From the NCBI GenBank assembly GCA_016190755.1, contig JACPPY010000037.1, forward strand, positions 1 through 53,090: DNA of 53,090 nt, written 5' to 3'. This DNA comes from Chloroflexota bacterium. GTDB taxonomy: Bacteria > Chloroflexota > Dehalococcoidia > JACPPY01. Each line of letters opens with the position of its first letter. Within the stretch, counting starts at the first letter, position 1. This document shows, one piece after another, positions 17,574 through 24,917 of this stretch. The notes beneath the pieces were generated by a model. That model ran no database searches. It saw nothing but the letters and a program-made list of their open reading frames with translations, and was not told the origin of the DNA. The translations under genes and the position numbers were made by a program.

Positions 17574-17602
17574 ATTGTAATCTAACCTGATCCGTAAGTA
17601 AA
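17574..17602 (-). promoter_or_regulatory. Promoter of the OYE-GltD gene
   Basis: TTTACT (17597-17602) and TACAAT (17574-17579) are separated by 17 bases, about 150 bases upstream of the ATG at 17420. Confidence 0.5.
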
Positions 17603-17955
17603 AACGAATCTTTATGGCGTCTCCGAGTCATTTTCTCTGCAGCAAAGTGCCCTCTAACCTACGGAAGGGAATGACCCTGCAAAGCGATTCATCTCGTCTT
17701 GACATGGCTTGGGAAGACGTGCTAATCTCCTCCAACCCGATAACCTTCTCCATTACCGTTCATTTTGCGTCTTGTACTTCGGAGCAGGCTCTTTTGGAAT
17801 GGACCGTTCATGGTTGCAATTCGAAATACGGACCGTGTTTCGCAGATATGATGCTCCTGTTTCCCCGCCCGATCGAGGCAATTGCCTTGCTCTGTCAAGA
17901 GCTATACCATGGGCTCTCAGGTTGTCTAAATGATCCGAGTGGGAGGTAGAGTAAA
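17603..17955. other. Remainder of the divergent regulatory region before dctQ
   Basis: No gene is recognised in this stretch. On the plus strand TTGACA at 17699-17704 is followed after 18 bases by TAATCT (17723-17728), a possible weak promoter for the TRAP operon about 230 bases ahead of dctQ. No clear operator repeat was found. Confidence 0.35.
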
Positions 17956-18477
17956 TTGAAGTTGTCAAGCCGCGTTGGCCACATTTTTGATCGCAGCCTT
18001 GACGTGCTTGCGGTATTTTCTGGTGTTCTGCTGGTATTAGTGTTGTTGTTCGTCAACTTCGATGTCTTTACGCGAAGTGTGCTGGGTAAATCACAGGTGT
18101 GGGTGGACCAAATCGCCCAACACTCAATGGTATGGATTACGTTCCTGGGTGCCGCGTGGCTGTTGAGAAAAGAAGGGCATATCTCGCTGGATTTGGTCCT
18201 GGTCAGATTGAAGCCTGACCATCAGCATGTGATGAACATTGTTACTTCCGCCGTTTCCGCGATCATATGCCTGGCTCTCGCTTGGGGTAGCATTCAGAAT
18301 ACCTGGTTTCAATACCGGATGGGTTACCTGACGCCTACGGTCTGGGAGATTCCCATGGCTCCTGTCACGATTATTATCCCTATAGGCAGTCTCCTGCTCT
18401 CGATCCAGTTTCTCAGGAGGGCCTACCGAGAAGCCTTGAAGCGAGGAATCGTGATCAACGCTCGTGATTTAGCGTAA
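17956..18477 (+). CDS. dctQ: TRAP transporter small membrane subunit DctQ
   Basis: 173 aa with four membrane helices (about 18-38, 52-72, 90-112 and 130-155). It carries the DctQ-type segments NFDVFTRSVLGK near residue 33 and VWITFLGAAWLLRKEGHI in the second helix. It pairs with DctM to take up organic acids delivered by DctP, driven by the sodium or proton gradient. The TTG start has GGGAGG about 8 bases upstream. It is the first gene of a plus-strand series that continues through dctM, dctP, a flavoprotein-ferredoxin pair and mmgE/prpD-hyuAB. Confidence 0.87.
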   Translation: MKLSSRVGHIFDRSLDVLAVFSGVLLVLVLLFVNFDVFTRSVLGKSQVWVDQIAQHSMVWITFLGAAWLLRKEGHISLDLVLVRLKPDHQHVMNIVTSAVSAIICLALAWGSIQNTWFQYRMGYLTPTVWEIPMAPVTIIIPIGSLLLSIQFLRRAYREALKRGIVINARDLA

Positions 18478-18507
18478 AAAGTCGGCGAGGCCTTAAGGAG
18501 ATGCCCC

Positions 18508-19825
18508 ATGGAATGGTGGTTGGAAATTCTGATCATCCTAGGCGCGCTAATATTGCTGATGGCGACCGGCGCGCCGATCGGGTTTTGTTTCCTTATTGTC
18601 AGCACGGTGGGTGCCGTGTTGTTGTGGGGGGGGTGGCAATGGCCTGCGTATACTGGGGCTCAGCATCTATGAATCGCTGAACCAGTTCGCATGGCTGCCC
18701 ATGTGTTTATTTATTCTCATGGGCACTCTGCTATTCCACTCCGGAGAAGCACCGCTCATGATCGAAGCCCTGGACAAGTGGCTGGGGCGACTGCCTGGCA
18801 GGCTGGGCCTTCTTGCCGTGGCTGCGGGGGTTTTACTTTCTGTCCTGACTGGCTCCACTACGGCCAGCACAGCCATACTGGGTAAAAGCCTGGTGCCTCA
18901 ACTTGAGAGGCGTGGTTACAAAAAATCAATGAGTTTGGGGCCGATTCTAGGCAGTGGCGGCCTGGCGATGATGATCCCTCCCAGCAGCATAACTATCGTA
19001 TTAGGGATCATAGCCAATATCTCAATTTCCAGTCTTCTGGTGGCCTCTATTATCCCCGGGCTGCTCATGGCCTTCCTCTTCGCGGGCTATATTATTATCA
19101 GGTGCAAACTCCAGCCATCGCTCGCCCCCTCCTACGATGTACCCCCTTACCCGCTGCCGGAAAAGATTATCTCAACTGTTAAGTATGTGTTTCCGGCGGG
19201 TATTATCCTGTTTCTCGTCGTCGGGATAATATTCATCGGTGTGGCCACTCCTTCGGAAGCAGCAGCCACAGGCACCATCGGTGTTTTTGTGCTTGCAGCT
19301 TGCTACAAGAAGTTAAATTGGAAAGTGGCCAAAACCAGTATTCGAGAGGCCGTTGAGATTTCGGTCATGATTTTGGTGATCGTGTCGTCGGCGCAGGTAT
19401 TCAGTCAACTGCTGGCGTATACCGGTGTTAGCGGGGAATTAAACAGGTTCCTTACGGTCGATACCTCTCTGCCCCCCATAGCAATCATCATTTTTATGCA
19501 GGCTGTGCTTATACTTATGGGGATGTTCATGCCCAGTGGCGCGATAATAATGATCGCGGCGCCTTTGTTTACGCCCATAGCTGTTAGCCTGGGATATAAT
19601 CCAGTCTGGTTCGGAGCGCTTTTCCTCCTTAACCTGGAGATGGGGACTTTGACACCGCCTTACGGCGTGGGCCTGTTCGTCATGAAATCTGTGGCACCGC
19701 CCGGCACTACGATGAAAGACTGCATAACGGCTTCCCTGCCTTTCCTATACCTGGATGTGGTAGCCATGGCCTTGATAATGATTTTCCCCGCGATAGCGCT
19801 CTGGCTACCTGGCGTAATGCGTTAA
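18508..19825 (+). CDS. dctM: TRAP transporter large permease DctM, frameshifted in a G8 run
   Basis: The ATG at 18508, with AAGGAG at ideal spacing, opens a hydrophobic N-terminus (MEWWLEILIILGALI). It runs in frame only to a stop near 18673. The rest of the permease, from GNGLRILGLSIYE on, lies in the +1 frame and continues to 19825. The frames meet in eight Gs at 18626-18633, and removing one G restores a 438 aa DctM of normal length. It would have about 12 helices, the family's MMIPPSSITIV motif, and the C-terminal LTPPYGVGLFVMK. Possible causes are a sequencing error in the homopolymer, phase variation, or a recent inactivating mutation. The TTG at 18596 that opens the second frame has no binding site and a nonsense N-terminus. 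Confidence 0.85.
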
Positions 19826-19851
19826 GGGCATGACTGCCTGCTTGATGCCTG

Positions 19852-19881
19852 TTGACACAAGACCGGAGGCTATGCTAGTTT
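19852..19881 (+). promoter_or_regulatory. Candidate internal promoter ahead of dctP
   Basis: TTGACA (19852-19857) is followed after 18 bases by TAGTTT (19876-19881), in the 174-base gap between dctM and dctP. A separate promoter would allow the binding protein to be made in excess over the membrane subunits. Confidence 0.5.
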
Positions 19882-19999
19882 AATTCATTACTGTAACTAC
19901 TCACGGGGAACTGCGAGCGCGGGTTTTTCGAACTGGTGGTACTGCTCTCATCACAACGTCCCACACTTGAATCGGCGAAAAGTTTTTAAAGGAGCCAAA

Positions 20000-21094
20000 A
20001 TGCGTAATACAAGGTTACTGGGTATTGTGTCAGGTGTCCTGCTGGTCGCGTTAATCCTAGCAGGCTGCAGTAAGCAGGCACCTGCGCCGACGTCGACAAC
20101 TTCTAAAGCTTCTTCTACTACAGGTTCAACTACTTCGACAAAGCCTGCGCCGGCGACTTCTACAACCTCAACGGCAGCCGCGAAGGCCATAACTCTAAAG
20201 ACAATCGTTTACACGCCGGTTACGGACCCTACCAACGATACCTATCGCTGGTTCATTGATACTGTCAACCAGCGGGGTACCGGGAAGCTTGCTATTCAGT
20301 TGGTTGGTGGGCCCGAGGTGATTCCAGCAGCTTCACAAGCTGAAGCGGTCAGGCTTGGTACCTTTGATATGGCGCTCGGTTCGCCAACGAACTATACGCA
20401 GGCAGTCCCAGGATATGCCAATACCGTCCTGCTTTCCAAGCTGACCGGAGCTGAAGAGCGAGAAAGCGGCTACTACGATTACGTGCTGCAACAACACAAG
20501 CAAAAGTTGAACGCCTACTATTTGGGTAAAGGGACCCCAAGCGCTGGAGGAATATACTACATCTTTACCGTTTCCAAGATCTCAACTCTCAACGACCTGA
20601 AAGATAAAAAGCTCCGCGCAGCCCAGTTGTTCGTTCCGTTTTTCCAGTCGTTGGGAATTTCTGCCGTCACGCTGCCTGTTACCGAAGTCTACAGCGCTCT
20701 TCAGACCCATGTGATCGAGGGTGGGGTCACCAGCATACTGTCGGCGGTTGATGGCAAGTGGTATGAGGTGGTCAAGTACGCCATTGATGCGCCTTTCCTC
20801 GTCGGGGGTAGCGCGAATCTAATCAATCTAGACAAATGGAACAGCCTGCCCAAGGACGTGCAAGACCTGTTGATCCAGGCTGCCAAAGATGCGGAAGCCT
20901 GGGGGCACAATAACGATAAGCAGAACACTGCCAATGCCAAGCAGAAGCTGGCTAATTTTGGAGTGCAGTTTACCAAGCTCTCTCCTGACGACGAAAAGCA
21001 GTATCTCCGTCTTGCCTATGAGAGCAGCTGGGACAAGGTGAAGAGCGTTGTTCCGGCGGAGTACGATCAACTGAGGAAGCTCCTCCGACAATAG
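20000..21094 (+). CDS. dctP: TRAP transporter substrate-binding lipoprotein DctP
   Basis: 364 aa. The signal peptide ends LILAGC with the lipid-attached cysteine at residue 23. A Thr/Ser/Pro-rich spacer (about 25-65) lifts the binding domain off the membrane, a feature of single-membrane cells. The folded part is DctP-like, with KKLRAAQLFVPFFQSLG and the PVTEVYSALQT segment that lies at the substrate arginine/hinge region. ATG at 20000 is chosen because AAAGGAG lies just upstream; the frame extends 11 codons further without a binding site. The ligand is unknown, but the downstream enzymes suggest an acid convertible to a lactam or imide, or derived from one. Confidence 0.88.
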   Translation: MRNTRLLGIVSGVLLVALILAGCSKQAPAPTSTTSKASSTTGSTTSTKPAPATSTTSTAAAKAITLKTIVYTPVTDPTNDTYRWFIDTVNQRGTGKLAIQLVGGPEVIPAASQAEAVRLGTFDMALGSPTNYTQAVPGYANTVLLSKLTGAEERESGYYDYVLQQHKQKLNAYYLGKGTPSAGGIYYIFTVSKISTLNDLKDKKLRAAQLFVPFFQSLGISAVTLPVTEVYSALQTHVIEGGVTSILSAVDGKWYEVVKYAIDAPFLVGGSANLINLDKWNSLPKDVQDLLIQAAKDAEAWGHNNDKQNTANAKQKLANFGVQFTKLSPDDEKQYLRLAYESSWDKVKSVVPAEYDQLRKLLRQ

Positions 21095-21102
21095 TTCGTC
21101 GC

Positions 21103-21136
21103 GGGCTATCTCAACCGTTAACGGTTGAGATAGCCC
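21103..21136 (+). terminator. 34-base perfect palindrome after dctP
   Basis: A perfect inverted repeat starts GGGCTATCTCAACCG and can form a hairpin of about 15 bp. It lies 9 bases after the dctP stop. No T-run follows, so it probably acts as a stabiliser or partial terminator that raises dctP mRNA over downstream genes. Confidence 0.6.
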
Positions 21137-21233
21137 ATCAAAACGTCGGCGAATCGGCATTGGATTTTCACAGCATCCTCACAGCGTTCGACTATCGTTT
21201 AGTCCCAATCGTAATTTGGTAGGCGAGGCTATT

Positions 21234-22961
21234 ATGGAGAACAGAACATCTCGAACTTACGATTGCGATGTGCTGGTTATCGGGGGAGGGCTGGCTGGAA
21301 CCTGGGCGGCCATCAGAGCCAGGGATTTTACCGACCGCGTCATTCTGGTTGACAAAGCCAGGATTTCAAAGAGCGGCGCCAGCACCTTTGCGGCGGGCGT
21401 CATGCTCGCTCCACAGGTTGGTGACGATTTCAACCTGTGGACCAGCGAGATAGCCGAAAGAGGCAACTATGTAAACGATCAGGACTGGATTAAAGTGGTA
21501 CTAGAGGGGCAAACGGGGATCATAGACGAACTGCAGCGTTGGGGGGTTGAGTTTGAGAAGGATGCGCAAGGCAAGCTGGTACGTATTGTCGCTCGTGGCC
21601 ACGTCAACACCCGGATTCTAATGTTTCACGGTTCACAGTTCATGCAGGTCATGAAAAAGCAGGTGGTCAGCCGAGGGATTCAGACGATAGAGCGGGTGAT
21701 GGTCACCGACCTGTTGACTTCCGATGGGGAGTATCCCACTAAGGGGCGGGTAGTGGGTGCCGTGGGATTTAATGTTAGAAATGGCGAGTTCCAGGTGTTC
21801 CGAGCGAAGTCAGTGATCATAGCTAGCGGTGGTATGTACGGGTTCAACTGGGGTGTCAAGAATATCGTTGGGGACGGGATTGCCATGGGCTACCGGGCTG
21901 GGGCCGATCTCAAGGGGATGGAGTTCGCCATCCCGCGCGAGGCCTGGATATTCGATAGAAAATACAAGACCGGCCAGGGATTGAATATGTGGCAATCGGC
22001 GGGAATGCATCTGTTGAATAGCAGGGGCGAAAGGTTCATGGAGAAGTATGAACCAGCGCTCATGGAGCGAGCACGCCTGGCAGAGTTGATACTGGGTGTT
22101 GCCAAGGAGAACCTTGAGGGCCGCGGGCCTGTCTACATGGACATGAGGCACTTCAGTCAGGAGACCTGGGATAGATTTCGACGGGTCACTCCCAGGGGAA
22201 TGCAGCTTTTCGACAAACTGGAGCCGTGGAAACGGAAGCTTCAGTTTGATTTTGGCGCCGGCGGCTTTTCCTCGATGGTCTGTGGAATCAAGAACAATAC
22301 CTTCTGTGAGACAAACCTGCCCGGGCTATATGTAGTCGGGGAAGCCGGAGGCTATCCTGGCCATGGAACCTACTCCGTGGGAGGTTTCAACCTGGCAGCG
22401 TGTTGCGTGAGCGGCCACCGGGCTGGTGAGTATGCGTTTGCCTACAGCAGACAGTTCAGAGATATTGAGGTCAATCAACCCCAGCTGTACAGCCTGGGAA
22501 AAGAGATTTACAAGCCGCTTTCTCTGGAAAAAGGTCTCATACCGGATGATATCCATACGAAAATCAAGGAAGTTACGGCGGTGCCGTATGCCATTTTCCG
22601 GAACGAACGGAAACTTCTCAAAATATTGGAAGGCCTGGACAAGGTCAAGGCGCTATTGCCTCAGGTAAGTGCTGCAGACTACCATCTCCTCATGAAGACG
22701 CACGAAGTGAAAAGCTACTTGCTATGTAGCCGCCTGGTCTACACCGCCGCTCTGGCAAGAAAGGAGAGCCGGGGGCCTCATTCCCGATCTGACTATCCTT
22801 ATCGAGATGATATCAACTGGCTGAAGAATGTTATCCTTTGTTCCGGCGGGAATGACAGAATCAATGTAAGGCTCGAGCCGATCCCGGTGTACAGGTACCC
22901 GGCGAAGCCGGAGCGGTTCGAATTGGTGCCGCCGACCGTGCCGCCGGCAAAAGTTGATTGA
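21234..22961 (+). CDS. Fumarate-reductase/AprA-like FAD flavoprotein, second copy
   Basis: 575 aa. The N-terminal VIGGGLAGTWAA motif (15-26) binds FAD. GGMYGFNWG and the C-terminal LYVVGEAGG ... YSVGGFNLAA motif complete the FAD site, and a helical C-terminal domain is like that of the succinate dehydrogenase/adenylylsulphate reductase flavoprotein family. No signal peptide and no heme motif are seen. It is longer than, and clearly different from, the flavoprotein at 10.4-12.0 kb, so the two are not a recent duplication. The ATG at 21234 (GGCGAGG upstream) is preferred to the TTG at 21216. A ferredoxin follows after 10 bases. It lies between TRAP transport genes and MmgE/PrpD, so it may reduce or oxidise the imported acid. 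Confidence 0.83.
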   Translation: MENRTSRTYDCDVLVIGGGLAGTWAAIRARDFTDRVILVDKARISKSGASTFAAGVMLAPQVGDDFNLWTSEIAERGNYVNDQDWIKVVLEGQTGIIDELQRWGVEFEKDAQGKLVRIVARGHVNTRILMFHGSQFMQVMKKQVVSRGIQTIERVMVTDLLTSDGEYPTKGRVVGAVGFNVRNGEFQVFRAKSVIIASGGMYGFNWGVKNIVGDGIAMGYRAGADLKGMEFAIPREAWIFDRKYKTGQGLNMWQSAGMHLLNSRGERFMEKYEPALMERARLAELILGVAKENLEGRGPVYMDMRHFSQETWDRFRRVTPRGMQLFDKLEPWKRKLQFDFGAGGFSSMVCGIKNNTFCETNLPGLYVVGEAGGYPGHGTYSVGGFNLAACCVSGHRAGEYAFAYSRQFRDIEVNQPQLYSLGKEIYKPLSLEKGLIPDDIHTKIKEVTAVPYAIFRNERKLLKILEGLDKVKALLPQVSAADYHLLMKTHEVKSYLLCSRLVYTAALARKESRGPHSRSDYPYRDDINWLKNVILCSGGNDRINVRLEPIPVYRYPAKPERFELVPPTVPPAKVD

Positions 22962-22971
22962 GGGAAGCACG

Positions 22972-23190
22972 ATGGGAATACAAGGCATAAAAGAAGAACT
23001 GTGCAACGGTTGCCGCAGGTGTTTTAATGACTGCCCGATGGATGTTTTTCGCATGGATGAAGCCACGAATAAAGCACATGTAGCTTATCCCAAAGACTGC
23101 ATGGCGTGTTTCATCTGCGAAGACGAATGCAAACCGGGAGCTATAATTTTTACGCTCGATGCCGTCGACAAGATGTGTTTCCCCTTTTAG
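22972..23190 (+). CDS. Small 2[4Fe-4S] ferredoxin paired with the second flavoprotein
   Basis: 72 aa with Cys11, 14, 17, 21 and Cys43, 46, 49, 53 in two CX2CX2CX3C motifs; it resembles the beta subunit of adenylylsulphate reductase in size and arrangement. The ATG at 22972 follows GGGAAG; an upstream TTG overlapping the flavoprotein gene is less likely. It is the expected electron partner of the preceding flavoprotein. Confidence 0.86.
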   Translation: MGIQGIKEELCNGCRRCFNDCPMDVFRMDEATNKAHVAYPKDCMACFICEDECKPGAIIFTLDAVDKMCFPF

Positions 23191-23232
23191 AATCTGATCG
23201 GACGGCGATCTAGTGGAACCTTCTGCTGAAGC

Positions 23233-23261
23233 TTGACAGCCTGCTCACCGGGATATACCAT
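23233..23261 (+). promoter_or_regulatory. Promoter of the mmgE/prpD-hyuAB genes
   Basis: TTGACA (23233-23238) and TACCAT (23256-23261) are separated by 17 bases, 69 bases before the ATG at 23330. Confidence 0.55.
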
Positions 23262-23277
23262 TGAAAAGTTTTTCAAT
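23260..23277. promoter_or_regulatory. Palindromic operator candidate at the mmgE/prpD start site
   Basis: An 18-base inverted repeat with 8-base arms (ATTGAAAA / TTTTCAAT) around GT directly overlaps the end of the -10 box and the expected transcription start. A repressor bound there would block the promoter. No regulator gene lies next to it. Confidence 0.5.
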
Positions 23278-23329
23278 CTGATTTGAGACTGTGACAAAAA
23301 GGGCAGTTACTGGATGCTGAGGAGGAAAC

Positions 23330-24787
23330 ATGCGGGAGACCAGAGTGAGTTACAGGCAGTCGACTAGCCGCGACATCGTTTCGTCGTTAGTGAGCAATAT
23401 TGTCGCTATTGACTACGACGCATTGCCTGATGACGTGGTTCAAATGACCAAGAAGCAAATTCTGGATGCATTGGGCTGCATTGTGGCCGGAAGCTCAGGA
23501 TTGCGGATGAACGAGCTTGTGAATCTGGTTGAAGCGTGGGGAGGGAAAGGGGAAAGCACCGTAGTTAACTACGGCCGCAGGGTATCCAGTCCAAACGCTG
23601 CTCTGGCCAACGCCACCATGGGAAGCATCTGGGACTTTGACGACACTTTGGATGAGCAACCAATTCATGCTGAGGTCCCGGTAGTGTCCGCTGCCTTTGC
23701 CGTAGGTGAGTCCAAGGGTGTGGTGAGTGGGAAGGGTTTTATCGCTGCGGTTGCTTTGGGCATCGATCTGGCCTATCGAATGGTGTTGGCCAACAAGTTA
23801 CATGTTGGTTCCGGTTTTGGCTGGGACTACAGTGTGACCTATGGGTACTTCAGCGCAGCGGCTACCAGCGGGAAGATACTGGGCCTGGATGCTGAGAAGT
23901 TGCGCAATGCACTGGCGATCGCCTACCAGCAAGCGGGCGGCGCTGGCATGGGTGGTATGCCGACCAAAGATGGGGCCTCGGATGAGCCACTGGGAAGCTA
24001 CTCGACAAAGGAATTGGGTCGTGGTTTTGCCGCGAACGGCGGTGTTATGGCGGCCTTTATGGCAGAGAAGGGTTTCACCGGGATGAGGGATTTCCTGACG
24101 GACCTTTCCGGCCTATATAACGCTTATATGAGAGGCCAGTTTGTGCCTGAGCCCCTGACCGAGGACTTGGGCAAGGCTTTCAGGGGGATAAGGGGTGGTT
24201 TTAAGCCTTACTCCTCTTGCCGTTGCAACCACGTTGGCATCGACGCGGCATTGGCATTGGTGAAAGAGAACGATATTAGGGCCGAAGCGGTGAAACGGAT
24301 CACGGCATACGTCAATAAACATATCGAGATGTCCAACTGCGAACCCTTGAAGATAAAGCACAGCCCGCCTGACCCCGGATCGGCAATGTTTAGCCTGCCG
24401 TGGGTCGTGGCCCTGGCCATTATGTACCGTAGAGTAGACCCGCGTGGTTTTACGTTTGAGGCTCTCAAGAATCGAGACCTCCTTGATCTTGCACATAAGG
24501 TAAACTACCAGTACAAGCCGGAGCTTGAGACCGGGGACGCCTGTCAGCCGGGCATACTTGAAATAGAGATCAACAGCGGGCATACTTACTCCAAGCGCAT
24601 AGACCACCTGTTTGGTAGTACCGAGAACCCCATGAGCTTGGATGACATAATAACGAAGTTCCGTGACTGTGCAACCATGTATGCCGCCAAGCCAATCTCG
24701 GCCCAAAAAGCCGAGAGGGTAGTGCAAATGGTTATGCAACTGCAAGATTTGGCTGACGCAGGTCAAATCATCAGACTATTGGCTTAG
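23330..24787 (+). CDS. MmgE/PrpD family protein
   Basis: 485 aa, full length for the family that includes 2-methylcitrate dehydratase, cis-aconitate decarboxylase and iminodisuccinate epimerase. The all-helical N-terminal domain carries KKQILDALGCIVAGSSG near residue 40 and the ANATMGSIWDFDDTLD segment that forms part of the active site. The C-terminal half is the alpha/beta domain, with SSCRCNHVGIDAAL near residue 300. ATG start behind GAGGAGG. Genes of this family often occur beside hyuA/hyuB and TRAP genes in catabolic clusters, as here. The exact reaction (dehydration, epimerisation or decarboxylation of a polycarboxylic acid) cannot be fixed from sequence. Confidence 0.87.
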   Translation: MRETRVSYRQSTSRDIVSSLVSNIVAIDYDALPDDVVQMTKKQILDALGCIVAGSSGLRMNELVNLVEAWGGKGESTVVNYGRRVSSPNAALANATMGSIWDFDDTLDEQPIHAEVPVVSAAFAVGESKGVVSGKGFIAAVALGIDLAYRMVLANKLHVGSGFGWDYSVTYGYFSAAATSGKILGLDAEKLRNALAIAYQQAGGAGMGGMPTKDGASDEPLGSYSTKELGRGFAANGGVMAAFMAEKGFTGMRDFLTDLSGLYNAYMRGQFVPEPLTEDLGKAFRGIRGGFKPYSSCRCNHVGIDAALALVKENDIRAEAVKRITAYVNKHIEMSNCEPLKIKHSPPDPGSAMFSLPWVVALAIMYRRVDPRGFTFEALKNRDLLDLAHKVNYQYKPELETGDACQPGILEIEINSGHTYSKRIDHLFGSTENPMSLDDIITKFRDCATMYAAKPISAQKAERVVQMVMQLQDLADAGQIIRLLA

Positions 24788-24917
24788 GCGTGGGTTTGCG
24801 CTTTAAGGCCAGCATTTTCACCCTAATGCCGCTTAACTTGATTTATGCGCCAAGTTCGATGTTGCCTGCTGTGTCTTCCATAATAACATCCATTCTTGGC
24901 CGTCCATTGGAGGGTAA

